The translations under genes and the position numbers were made by a program. Shown here piece after piece: positions 31,632-39,524 of a stretch of DNA of 64,000 nt; within the stretch, counting starts at the first letter, position 1, and every line of letters begins with the position of its first letter. The DNA is from Bin87 sp965203855 (lineage in GTDB: Bacteria > Chloroflexota > Dehalococcoidia > Lucifugimonadales > UBA3495), in contig CBDBDN010000005.1 in the NCBI GenBank assembly GCA_965203855.1, positions 186,001 to 250,000 of the forward strand, written 5' to 3'. The notes beneath the pieces were generated by a model. The model did no database searches and was not told where the DNA came from. It worked only from the letters and a program-made list of their open reading frames with translations.

Positions 31632-32321
31632 ATGATGAATGACGACTTCGAGAATTTGTGGGGCACAGGTTCAATCAGGGCTTTTATTAGCCATGTTTCA
31701 GAGGACAAAAAAGTCGCGTATGACTTGAAAAAAGCTTTGGGTAAGTACGGCATTGCTGCTTTTGTGGCGCATGACGACATCGAGCCGATGCGGGAGTGGG
31801 AAAACGAAATAGTACGCGCTCTCGACAGCATGGATCTGCTTGTCGCGTTGCTTACCCCAACATTCAGCAATAGCAACTGGACTGACCAAGAAGTAGGTTT
31901 TGCATTTGGCCGCAAGGTTCCTGCCTTGCCAGTCAGATACGGTAAAGACCCCTATGGGTTGCTGAACAAATACCAAGCAATCCCGGCTGGCAGCGACATA
32001 TCAGGAGTAGCCGCAGAAATCTTCGAATTTGCATTCACCAACCAGAACTTGGCGAAGCGCGCTGTGGATTCCTGCATAGAATCGCTCAGCAAGTCCCCGA
32101 ACTTCGCTAGCTCTAACCGTCTGGCTGCGTATATGCCGTGCATCACTTCCATATCAGCAGAGCAAGAAACGGCTTTGGTTGGTGCGTTCAATGCAAATGG
32201 CCAAGTGGCAAGCGCGCATAACATTCGATCCCATATAACCACCTTACTACAACGAACCACCGGCAATTCCTACGAAATTAACGACCTAGGCCATCTCCGT
32301 ATAAGGCAGGATAGGCCGTAA
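31632..32321 (+). CDS. Stand-alone TIR-domain protein
   Basis: 229 residues from ATG 31632. TIR fold: RAFISHVSEDKKVAYDLKKALGKYGIAAFVAHDDI (box 1 and alphaA), WENEIVRALDSMDLLVALLTPTFSNSNWTDQEVGFAFGRKVPALPVRYG. Glu59 in W-x-N-E-I is a candidate for the NAD-hydrolysing Glu. The C-terminal ~100 residues are helical and not recognised. Base composition is clearly lower in GC than its neighbours, and it has its own promoter, so it looks transferred. Bacterial TIR proteins often work in phage defence by depleting NAD; that is inference here because no clear defence partner is present. Confidence 0.8.
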   Translation: MMNDDFENLWGTGSIRAFISHVSEDKKVAYDLKKALGKYGIAAFVAHDDIEPMREWENEIVRALDSMDLLVALLTPTFSNSNWTDQEVGFAFGRKVPALPVRYGKDPYGLLNKYQAIPAGSDISGVAAEIFEFAFTNQNLAKRAVDSCIESLSKSPNFASSNRLAAYMPCITSISAEQETALVGAFNANGQVASAHNIRSHITTLLQRTTGNSYEINDLGHLRIRQDRP

Positions 32322-32399
32322 CATTTTGCTGTGCAGGCGCAGCTGCGATGCTACGAAGCACTGCGTCCGAGAGGGTGCCAGCGGCGCAACGTCGGCAGC

Positions 32400-32666
32400 C
32401 TATGCGTCGGCCGTCGGTTCGGCGACGAGCCAGACTTGGTGCCGGTTGTAGTAAGTATTGCCATCATCAGGGTAGTTGTTGGCGATGGCTAGGTCGTAGT
32501 CGGCAACGGCGCCGGCATTGTCGCCCTGCTGCGCTTTGGCATCGGCCCGATTCGCATAAGCACGAGGATATTCGGGGTGGATGGTGCCGGCGGCCGGCTG
32601 GCTGCTCTTGCTTCTACGACTGCGTTTTGACTTGTGGGCATTGCGGAATCCTGTATCCCGTCTATA
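32400..32666 (-). pseudogene. TPR-like gene remnant without a usable start codon
   Basis: A minus-strand frame open from 32666 to a TAG at 32402-32400 contains AYANRADAKAQQGDNAGAVADYDLAIANNYPDDGNTYYNRHQVW, which fits a tetratricopeptide unit (AYxNRGxAK...GDxxxAIxDYdxAI...). There is no ATG, GTG or TTG in frame before the repeat; the only near ATG (about 32643) is in another frame. So it is either a decayed fragment or a frameshifted gene. It lies beside the TIR gene, on the opposite strand. Confidence 0.5.
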
Positions 32667-32813
32667 TTAGCATCCCTTAGCGCGCCGGCAACATAGCGTT
32701 GCGCGCCGCCGGCGGCTGCGGTTTATGGTATGATAGGCTGCCGATGCCGACAACCGCCGCCGGGCATATTGCCACATTGCGCCGGGCGGCTTTGCGCCAA
32801 ACGCTGAACAACG
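32667..32813. other. Gene-free upstream region of gcvT
   Basis: No coding signal. Contains a weak TATGAT at 32729-32734. Together with 32322-32399 and the TPR remnant this makes a 492-base gap without an intact gene. Confidence 0.5.
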
Positions 32814-33989
32814 ATGACTACCGATACTGCCAATAGCAATGCCGCCGCTGCGCCTGAAAACCTCCGCACGGCGCTTTACGATGTCCATATCACTGCCGGG
32901 GCGCGGATGGTGCCTTTTGGCGGCTGGGATATGCCCGTCCAGTATGGGGGCGTCATTGCGGAGGTGGCCGCCGTCCGCACCGCCGCCGGGCTGTTTGATG
33001 TTTCGCATATGGGGCGGCTCAACCTGGGCGGCCCCAACGCCGCCGGCCTGCTGGACATCGTGCTGACCGGTTCGGCAACCGATTTGCGCGTCGGACGCGC
33101 CCGCTACTGCTTTATCTGCAATCGCGACGGCGGCGTTATTGACGACACCATCTTTTACCGGCTGGGCGATGACGAGTTTCTGCTGATACCCAACGCCGGC
33201 AACCGGGCCGAAGTTGCGCTATGGCTGGATCGGCAGCTGGCGCATCATTTTGACGGGCGGGGCGTGCAGATTACCGACCGCACGCTGCTAACCGGACTGG
33301 CGGCGTTGCAAGGCCCGGCTGCCGCCGGCATCATTGACCGGCTGTGCGCGGATTTTGCGCCGGGCGCGCGCGCGGCGCGGCATCCGAGCCGCAGCCCGCA
33401 GCCGTCATCGCTGCGTCCATTTACTTGGGGACGCGGGCATATCGGAGGGCGGCGCGTCTTTATCGGGCGCACCGGATACACCGGCGAGGACGGCTTTGAG
33501 CTGGCCTTTGGCGCCGCCGACGCCGTATCCATCTGGAACGCGTTGACCGCCGCCGGCGCGCTGCCCTGCGGATTGGGCGCGCGGGATGTGCTGCGCCTGG
33601 AGGCGGGGCTGCCGCTGCACGGCCACGAAATAACCGCCGATATTACGCCCATTGAGGCCGGACTGGGGCGGTTTGTGCGCCGCGACGGCGTTTTCAACGG
33701 CGCCGATGTGCTGGACCATCAGCGGGCTTACGGCACGGCGCGGCGTCTGGTTGGGCTGGAAATGCCCGGACGCAGCGCCCCCCGGGCGGGCTATCCGGTA
33801 TTGGCCGGCGATGCCGTAGTCGGCGCAGTTGCCAGCGGCAGTTATTCGCCTACCCTTGAAAAGTGCATCGCAATGGCGTATGTGGATGCCGCTTACGCTG
33901 CGCCCGGCACGGAGCTGTCCGTTGACATTCGCGGGCGCGCCGCCGCCGTTACCAATGTTGAGCTGCCATTTTACCGACGGCCGGCCTGA
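32814..33989 (+). CDS. gcvT: Aminomethyltransferase, glycine cleavage T protein
   Basis: 391 residues. FGGWDMPVQYGGVIAEVAAVRTAAGLFDVSHMGRLNL, GGVIDDTIFYRL, LQGPAA, GRTGYTGEDGFEL, GLGARDVLRLEAGLPLHGHEI and GYSPTLEKCIAMAYV-like ending (SYSPTLEKCIAMAYVD) are family landmarks; the catalytic Asp lies in the RDVLRLEAG segment. A short insert at about 183-200 (ARHPSRSPQPSSLRP) is unusual. Transfers the C1 unit from aminomethyl-lipoyl H protein to folate. gcvH follows by 64 bases; gcvP is not in this window. Confidence 0.95.
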   Translation: MTTDTANSNAAAAPENLRTALYDVHITAGARMVPFGGWDMPVQYGGVIAEVAAVRTAAGLFDVSHMGRLNLGGPNAAGLLDIVLTGSATDLRVGRARYCFICNRDGGVIDDTIFYRLGDDEFLLIPNAGNRAEVALWLDRQLAHHFDGRGVQITDRTLLTGLAALQGPAAAGIIDRLCADFAPGARAARHPSRSPQPSSLRPFTWGRGHIGGRRVFIGRTGYTGEDGFELAFGAADAVSIWNALTAAGALPCGLGARDVLRLEAGLPLHGHEITADITPIEAGLGRFVRRDGVFNGADVLDHQRAYGTARRLVGLEMPGRSAPRAGYPVLAGDAVVGAVASGSYSPTLEKCIAMAYVDAAYAAPGTELSVDIRGRAAAVTNVELPFYRRPA

Positions 33990-34053
33990 TTGATTCCGGC
34001 CCCAAGTTACGCCGTTATGCGCGCCAACCTTTCTATCGGAGGCTTTGAGCAAA

Positions 34054-34446
34054 GTGAATCCTGACGACCGCAAATATACTAAGGAACACGAATGGGCTTG
34101 GCCCAACGGCGGGGCCGGCGACGGCATCGTTCAGGTCGGCATTACGCATTATGCCCAGGACCAGCTGGGCGATGTGGTGTATGTGGAACTGCCGGCGGTG
34201 GGCGCAACCCTACAGGGTATGGCCAAGATGGGCGAAATTGAATCGGTCAAGGCCGTATCCGACCTGTACTCTCCGGTCAGCGGCACGGTGGCCGAGGTTA
34301 ACCTGCGTCTGGCGCACGAACCGGAGCTGGTCAACAGCGATCCCTACGGCGATGGCTGGATGCTGCGGGTAAGCGTAGCCGACGCCGCCGAGCTGGACAC
34401 GCTGCTGGACGCCGCGGCCTACGGCGAATATCTGGGGCAGCTGTAG
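34054..34446 (+). CDS. gcvH: Glycine cleavage system H protein
   Basis: About 130 residues. GTG 34054 is preferred because CGGAGG is 11 bases upstream; a TTG at 34045 is too close to it. KYTKEHEWAW, VQVGITHYAQDQLGDVVYVELPAVG, MGEIESVKAVSDLYSPVSG (lipoylated Lys in ESVKA), VNEDPYG-like NSDPYGDGWMLRV. The lipoyl arm carries the aminomethyl group between P, T and L proteins. Confidence 0.95.
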   Translation: MNPDDRKYTKEHEWAWPNGGAGDGIVQVGITHYAQDQLGDVVYVELPAVGATLQGMAKMGEIESVKAVSDLYSPVSGTVAEVNLRLAHEPELVNSDPYGDGWMLRVSVADAAELDTLLDAAAYGEYLGQL

Positions 34447-34467
34447 GGCGGCGGAATAAACTCGTCA

Positions 34468-34720
34468 TTCTGGCAAAAGACGGATTCCGGCTTGCGCCGG
34501 AAAGACGGTTTTTGTGATAAATCCGGCTTGCGCCGGAAAGACGGTTTCCGTGACAAATCCGGCTTGCGCCGGAAAGACGGTTTCCGTGACAAATCCGGCT
34601 TGCATCGGAATGACGGTTTCCGTGACAAATCCGGCTTGCATCGGAATGACAGTTTCCGTGGCAAATCCGGCTTGCATCGGAATGACGGTTTGTGTGACAA
34701 ATCCGTCATTCGCCGATGCG
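34468..34720. repeat. 36-bp tandem repeat array derived from the REP element
   Basis: About six head-to-tail units of 36 bp, each with the half hairpin AAATCCGGCTTGC, CCGGAAAGACGG or TCGGAATGACGG and ending TTTCCGTGAC. The first units have GCGCCGG and the last three GCATCGG, so they diverged as blocks. The unit is a multiple of 3, so open frames with 12-residue repeats run through it on both strands but have no ribosome site. No spacers, so it is not CRISPR. The region 34447-34898 holds no gene. Confidence 0.9.
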
Positions 34721-34898
34721 GTAGAAATCGCCGCCGCCGATCCATTGCGCCCGCAGCGCTTTGCTGCCCGCGGCGCAGGTAAGCGTCCAGTGGGGCGAAG
34801 TCGGGCATAACCTAGTCCGGCGGCATTAGCGGCAATGAGGCCGGCGGCGTCCGGCGTTTAGTTTATCGGTAAGCGAAACTGCGGCAAGCGCGATAGTG

Positions 34899-35603
34899 TC
34901 AGGTGAGGTGGCGCAGCAGAAAGTGCGCCGTCCGCAGTAGGCTGGTCCGGGGAAAGATGCGGATGGTAACGAAAGCGTGTCCGCGCACGCCGCCATTGCG
35001 GCCGGCGTCGCCCTGGCCGCGGAGGCGGAGTCGGGCGCCGTCGGCGACATTCGGGGGGATGATGGCGCGCAGGGGCATTTCGCGGTGCAGCTGCTGTGTG
35101 CCGGAGCAACGCCAGCATTGGCTTTTGACGACGGTTTCCTCGGGTTCCAAGCCGGAGCCGCGGCAGCGGGGGCAGATTTCCAGGCGTTCCGTCCAGAAAG
35201 TTTTGCGTGTTCCGCCTTTGGCCTCGCGGCGGCTGATAAACAGCGTGCCGGCGATGTCGCTGCCGCGCTGGGGGGCCGGCGGGGCCGTCTGCGGCGTAAC
35301 GACTACGCGCTGGCGGCGTTCCGAGCTGCGCGTTCCTGATGGATTGTACGGGCCGGGGCGACGGCTTTGCGGCGCGTAGCCGTTTTGCCGCGCGCGTATT
35401 ATCGCCAGGTCGTGCTGATGCCGGAGCTGCGGGTCGGAGAGGGTGTTGTAAGCCGCGTTGATCGCCTGCATCCGGGCTTCGGCCTCGGCGCCGGAGTTCA
35501 GGTCGGGGTGGTAAAGCCGGGCGAGACGGCGGTAAGCGGCCCGTATTTCATCGGGCGTTGCCGTGGGCATCACGCCCAGAATGTTGTAGCAGTCCAGTGC
35601 CAT
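34899..35603 (-). CDS. DnaJ-like protein with a single zinc site, C-terminally shortened
   Basis: 234 residues. J domain at 1-65 (YNILGVMPTATPDEIRAAYRRLARLYHPDLN, HPD intact). A Pro/Arg/Ser linker follows, then CPRCRGSG and CWRCSGTQ, only two of the four CxxCxGxG motifs of DnaJ (one zinc site). A short substrate-binding-like stretch IIPPNVADGARLRLRGQGDAGRNGGVRGHAFVTIRI comes next, then an early, odd end (FPRTSLLRTAHFLLRHLT). Typical DnaJ would go on for another 100 or more residues, so the gene may have lost its 3' end near 34900. It may act as a co-chaperone of DnaK with special clients. Confidence 0.8.
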   Translation of the reverse strand: MALDCYNILGVMPTATPDEIRAAYRRLARLYHPDLNSGAEAEARMQAINAAYNTLSDPQLRHQHDLAIIRARQNGYAPQSRRPGPYNPSGTRSSERRQRVVVTPQTAPPAPQRGSDIAGTLFISRREAKGGTRKTFWTERLEICPRCRGSGLEPEETVVKSQCWRCSGTQQLHREMPLRAIIPPNVADGARLRLRGQGDAGRNGGVRGHAFVTIRIFPRTSLLRTAHFLLRHLT

Positions 35604-35639
35604 CAGTCAGCGCCGCCGTCGGCCGCAGCGGATTGCGAC

Positions 35640-36012
35640 CGAGTTTCCTAACCGGATAAATCGCATTACCGGATAAATCGCATCAGCGGTAGATTATCAT
35701 ATCCGGCCCGGTTTGCGCTTTATGTGATGTGAGGTATTTACGCCGATGGACAGGATGGACGGGATTTTGGATTTGGATAGAGGGATGGGGGAAAATTGGC
35801 ATGGATGAAGGGGATGAATGGGGATTTTGGATTATGCCGGGGGATGGAGATTGATGGGGCGGCGGGGTTAATTTGGCGTGTTGGGGATGATGGGTTATGA
35901 TTAGTTAATGGCGGCTGCGGGTTGGGGCGGTTTCGGCGGCGCTGCCGTGGCATCCGCAGCGCACGCCGCACAAGACACCGTAAATAACGCAGCGCAAAAC
36001 GGGAGGAGTAAT
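35640..36012. repeat. Dispersed repeat family B, copy 1, in a 409-base gene-free stretch
   Basis: 35743-35833 contains CGATGGACAGGATGGACGGG, then GGCATGGATGAA and GGGGATGAATGGGGATTT. The same sequence, slightly diverged, is at 47013-47080. The flanks include two CCGGATAAATCGCAT direct repeats (about 35651-35680). No gene is supported between the J-domain gene and the OsmC gene. Confidence 0.8.
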
Positions 36013-36462
36013 ATGGCAGAGTTGGAACTGGCCTATCAGGCGCAAACTTACAGCTCCGGCACGCATGGCCGGGCCATCTGCAACGCCCGGACGCATCACT
36101 GGGTGGCGGATGACGGCGGCGGGGATGCGGTGTATTCCGGCGAGCTGTTTCTGTCGGGGATTACCGCCTGCGCGGTGAATATGGTGGAGCGAATCGCGGT
36201 AACCGACGATGCGCCGGTGGATTTTATGGAGGTATCCGCCGCCGCGTACCGGGACCCGGACAGCGCGCCCGGGGACCTGACGCTGTACGCCGATGTTCGC
36301 ATCCATTTCAAGATCTGGGGCGTGGACGATGACCAGGGCAGCTATCTGGTAGATACCTGGAAAAAGCGTTGACCGCTGTATGGAGCCGTCGCCGTGGCGA
36401 CGCCGAGCACTGCGGTAACCGCCGAATTCGTGGCTGAACCCCGCGCCAAGCATTCCGCCTGA
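36013..36462 (+). CDS. OsmC-like selenoprotein (in-frame TGA at 36370-36372)
   Basis: 149 residues when the TGA is read as selenocysteine. N-terminus SSGTHGRAICNARTHHWVADD; SGITACAVNMVE with the first catalytic Cys53; VDFMEVSAAAY; FKIWGVDDDQGSYLVDTWKKR. Then U120-PLYGAV follows, where OsmC proteins have the second redox cysteine (CPLY/CPVY). Downstream of the TGA the frame continues with family-like sequence (VAVATPSTAVTAEFV) to a second TGA at 36460. A stem-loop CGUCGC-CGUG-GCGACG (36387-36402) starts 14 bases after the TGA. OsmC proteins reduce organic hydroperoxides. GGGAGGAG precedes the ATG. OsmC-like selenoproteins are known in bacteria. Confidence 0.85.
36387..36402 (+). promoter_or_regulatory. 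Putative SECIS element of the OsmC-like gene
   Basis: Six-base-pair stem with loop CGUG, loop 21-24 nt after the UGA. Confidence 0.7.
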
Positions 36463-36484
36463 TTTTACTGTTGACGCCGACTGC

Positions 36485-36525
36485 GGCGCCGGCGGCCGGG
36501 CTTTGGCATCCGGCCGGCGGCGCCC
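36485..36525 (+). terminator. Long GC hairpin after the OsmC-like gene
   Basis: GGCGCCGGCGGCCGG pairs with CCGGCCGGCGGCGCC except for one mismatch, around a loop GCTTTGGCAT. No T-tract; probably a 3' end or a barrier hairpin. Confidence 0.5.
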
Positions 36526-36734
36526 GGAAATTCGGCAGAGAACAGCCGGCGGGAATCGTGTGCGATCACGGCGCCCCCGGCTATTTTATTGAGGGGCCCG
36601 ACGCTATAGGCCCGGAGAGATTCGGCTCATAGGAATTCGGCCCCGGAGAGGTTCTGATCGATATTCTGCTGTCCATACTGCCCGTTGCCGTATCGGAGGC
36701 CAGCGCAAGCCTGCTGAAGGATTTTGCGGTAGCT

Positions 36735-38789
36735 ATGGCGATCGCTGCCGGCGGCCTGGCGCTGGCGCGGCTGGTCTGGCAGCCGCCGGTGCTGGGCTAT
36801 CTGCTGGCCGGGATGCTGATCGGCCCGTACACGCTGCCGAATCCGCTAATCAGCAACCTGGATACTATTGGGCTGCTGGCCGAGCTGGGGCTGCTGCTGC
36901 TGCTGTTCGGCATTGGGATGGAACTGGGCTGGCGGCGGATACGCAGCATCGGTTTCCGGGTGCTGGTTATCGGCGTGGTGGAAATCAGCGTACTGACTCT
37001 GTTCGGTATGTGGATTGCCAGCGCCGTGCTGGGCATTACCGGCATCTATACTCTGTACCTGGGCGGGGCGTTGGCAATCAGCAGTTCGGCAATCCTGCTG
37101 AAAGGGCTGCGGGACAGCGGGGGACTGCGCTCCGGCTGGGGCCAGACCATCGTCGGGATATTGCTGGTAGAGGATTTCGCCGCGGTAATCTTTCTTACGG
37201 TGTTGAGCGGGCTGGCGGTTACGGGTTCGGCCAGCCTGGTGGATGCGGCGCTGCTGGCGGGGAAGCTGGGGCTTTTCTGCCTGGGAGTGCTGATTATAGG
37301 CACGCTGCTGGCGCCGCGCCTGGTCTGGCTGATGCGGCGCATCCCGCGCGCCGAGTCGGATGAATCAATGCTGGTGGCCGGCCTGGGGGTGTGCTTTGTG
37401 CTGTCGCTGTGCGCCAACCTGCTGGGGCTGTCGGGGGCGGCCGGCGCCTTTCTCATCGGAGTAGTCATCGGGGACACCGAAGTGGCGGGGCGGGTAACGC
37501 GGCTGGTCAATCCGGTGCGGGATATGTTTGGCGCGCTGTTCTTTCTGTCCATCGGAATGCTGATCGACTACCGCACGATTGACGATTACATCCTGCCGGC
37601 GCTGGTGGTGGTGGGCGTGTTTATGACGGGCAAAGTAGTCGCCAACATAGTGGGTTCCATCCTGTCGGGGCGCAGTCCGCGCACGGCGGTGCAGGTGGGA
37701 ATGACGATGCCGCAGATGGGGGAGTTTTCGCTGGCCATCGGGCGGGTCGCGCCGGAGGGGATAGTCGGATTGGCGGCATTGGGGCCGATACTGGCGATCG
37801 CAACGGCGATTACTTCCGCGCTGGCGCCGCTGACCTCGCGCATCGCCCGTCCGATGTGTCTGTGGGTAGAGCGGAATTCGCCGGCGACGCTGCATCAGGT
37901 GAACCTGTCCATACAGTTGGGGGTGGATACTTTCTGGTCGGCGCTGTCGGTGGGCGGCCCCAGCGAGCGGCGTCTGCACAATTTGGGGCGGCGAATGCTG
38001 GTGAACCTGTGCATCGTGGCCGTGATTACCGCCGCCGGCACGATTGCGCTATACGCGCTGCCGGATGTCGGCAGCCGGGCGTTGCAAGTATCGCCGGCGA
38101 CATTCGGGCTGATAGTGTGGGGCGCGGTAGTGGTCTGCGGCACTATATCGTCCATCAATATCTGGCGGGAACTGCGGATGCTGGCGCAGCTGGCAACGGG
38201 AGAATCAGGGAAACGCGCCGAGCCGGACGCGGGGGATCCGCTGTGGCAGACGCTGCGGTCAATGGTGCAGAACGGGCTGGCGACGGCGTTTCTGGCGCTG
38301 CTACTGCTGCTGTCGGCGCCGCTGATTATCCGGCTGTATGCGCTGGGCAGCCTATCGGCGCCGCTGTCGGCGCTGTTCGTGCTGGCGCCGGCGGCGCTGA
38401 TGGGGTTTATCGCATTCCGGGTGCATCGGGTGCTGGAGCCGGCGTTCAGCAACATCTTTCCGTCGCCGTCAAGCGCGGAGACGCACGCGCAACCGCAGTA
38501 TGATTTCAATGACCATATGGAGATGGAGAATGCCGTCGCGGAGCCGGCGCCGCAGCCGGTCCGCGCCGCGCCTTCGCATCCGCAAACTGCGGATGATGCG
38601 CCGCGCCGCAGCCCGTATGTGCTGGTGGCAACGGCGATTGAGCATCTGGACGAGGAGGACGAGCTGTGGCAGCTGCTGGAGGAGAGGATTGCGCTGCTTC
38701 AGGAAGGCGGCGACACTCACCCCTCCACGCAGCAGGAATCGGCGGCCCGGGATGCGCTGGATCGGGAACGGCGGCGGCGGGGACGGTAA
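36735..38789 (+). CDS. Monovalent cation:proton antiporter-2 (CPA2, KefB/RosB-like)
   Basis: 684 residues or slightly more. Twelve or so membrane spans; CPA2 motifs GYLLAGMLIGPYTLP, LGLLLLLFGIGMELGWRR, GGALAISSSAILLKGL, LVEDFAAVIFL, LSGAAGAFLIGVVIGD, and TMPQMGEFSLAIGR. A second membrane region near residues 410-570 and a long soluble tail rich in Ala/Glu (about 585-684) replace the TrkA-N domain of KefB. The frame stays open upstream to about 36645 (IDILLSILPVAVSEASASLLKDFAVA would be a natural N-terminus), and a CTG after GAGAGG could be the true start; ATG 36735 is the first ATG. Ion specificity unknown (K+ or Na+). Confidence 0.87.
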   Translation: MAIAAGGLALARLVWQPPVLGYLLAGMLIGPYTLPNPLISNLDTIGLLAELGLLLLLFGIGMELGWRRIRSIGFRVLVIGVVEISVLTLFGMWIASAVLGITGIYTLYLGGALAISSSAILLKGLRDSGGLRSGWGQTIVGILLVEDFAAVIFLTVLSGLAVTGSASLVDAALLAGKLGLFCLGVLIIGTLLAPRLVWLMRRIPRAESDESMLVAGLGVCFVLSLCANLLGLSGAAGAFLIGVVIGDTEVAGRVTRLVNPVRDMFGALFFLSIGMLIDYRTIDDYILPALVVVGVFMTGKVVANIVGSILSGRSPRTAVQVGMTMPQMGEFSLAIGRVAPEGIVGLAALGPILAIATAITSALAPLTSRIARPMCLWVERNSPATLHQVNLSIQLGVDTFWSALSVGGPSERRLHNLGRRMLVNLCIVAVITAAGTIALYALPDVGSRALQVSPATFGLIVWGAVVVCGTISSINIWRELRMLAQLATGESGKRAEPDAGDPLWQTLRSMVQNGLATAFLALLLLLSAPLIIRLYALGSLSAPLSALFVLAPAALMGFIAFRVHRVLEPAFSNIFPSPSSAETHAQPQYDFNDHMEMENAVAEPAPQPVRAAPSHPQTADDAPRRSPYVLVATAIEHLDEEDELWQLLEERIALLQEGGDTHPSTQQESAARDALDRERRRRGR

Positions 38790-38814
38790 CGGCATTCGCT
38801 TGTCGGCGCCGGCC

Positions 38815-38935
38815 GGAGCCCATCAGCGGGTATGGATTCCGGCGCAAGCCGGAATTACGGTTGGGGGGATGATGACGGCACTAGGGCCGGGACTGGATTC
38901 CGGCGCAAGCCGGAATGAATCAGGTATGTTGTTGC
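38815..38935. repeat. REP-like repeats, two copies
   Basis: GATTCCGGCGCAAGCCGGAAT appears at 38835-38855 and again at 38898-38918 within about 65 bases. Both overlap the 3' end of the minus-strand small gene. Confidence 0.85.
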
Positions 38936-39149
38936 GGGGCGCGCCAGGGTAATGGAGCGCTTCCCATTCCTGGAGTTCCTGGCGTAAATCCTGCAAAACG
39001 CTTTTCGCCGATTCCAGCTTGCCGCGCCGTATGGCCGGCGATTCTCCCGCTCGGCTTTGCGCCGAGCCGTTTTCCAGGCGGGATACCAGCAGCGTGAACC
39101 GGCGCTCCCTCTCTTGCGTTACCCGGTACTGGTTTTCGTTGGCGATCAT
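38823..39149 (-). CDS. Small helical protein of unknown function, C-terminus invaded by REP repeats
   Basis: 108 residues from ATG 39149, with GAGG upstream. Residues 1-65 are a helical, charged stretch (RVTQERERRFTLLVSRLENGSAQSRAGE..KLESAKSVLQDLRQELQEWEALH). I recognise no family, though the layout resembles small proteins coded next to toxin genes. The C-terminal ~35 residues (SFRLAPESSPGP..VIPACAGIHTR) are translated REP elements, so the original stop has been lost or lies earlier. Its ATG overlaps the TGA (39148-39146) of a short upstream frame with CCLICQTDREGRAKGIVAIDLRTLL, probably the tail of a truncated partner gene. Confidence 0.5.
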   Translation of the reverse strand: MIANENQYRVTQERERRFTLLVSRLENGSAQSRAGESPAIRRGKLESAKSVLQDLRQELQEWEALHYPGAPRNNIPDSFRLAPESSPGPSAVIIPPTVIPACAGIHTR

Positions 39150-39229
39150 AGCAGTGTCCTCAGGTCTATGGCGACTATGCCTTTGGCGCGGCCCTCGCGG
39201 TCGGTTTGGCAAATCAGGCAGCATTGAAG
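39146..39229 (-). pseudogene. Truncated 3' end of a gene overlapping the small helical protein
   Basis: Frame coding CCLICQTDREGRAKGIVAIDLRTLL, ending in TGA overlapping the next ATG as ATGA. A stop sits only a few codons upstream and REP repeats follow, so only the tail remains. The coupling suggests a former two-gene operon. Confidence 0.35.
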
Positions 39230-39257
39230 TCGTTAGGGCGTGTGGCTATATTCATCG

Positions 39258-39400
39258 TCATTCCGGAGCAAGCCGGAATCTATACTTGCCGGATCCATTA
39301 CCGTGATAGTAGAGGATGACGCTGGATTCCGACTTGCGCCGGAATGACGGTTGGGGGTGCAGAATGACGGTTAGGGGGCGTCAGAATGACAGGTTGGGGA
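39258..39400. repeat. REP-like repeats upstream of the cobalamin-binding selenoprotein gene
   Basis: CGTCATTCCGGAGCAAGCCGGAATC at 39257-39281, GATTCCGACTTGCGCCGGAATGACGG at 39325-39350, then two decayed AGAATGACGGTTAGGGG units. A TACAAT -10-like box follows at about 39438. No gene in 39230-39515. Confidence 0.85.
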
Positions 39401-39524
39401 TAGTGGCAAGTATAGCAGTTGGGAATGGGGGTTTTGTGCTACAATTGGGCGGCTGGATTTTCGGCTAACCGCAGCCGTTAGATGCCGGCTGCGGGAATCA
39501 TTATTTGCTACCGAGATGTCGCTG

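Noticed and set aside
34468..34720. CRISPR array
   Set aside because: The 36-bp units abut with no unique spacers, and the sequence is the same REP half-palindrome seen at other loci.
34514..34810. Repetitive protein of 12-residue units
   Set aside because: The frame is open only because 36 is a multiple of 3; no ribosome site and no family.
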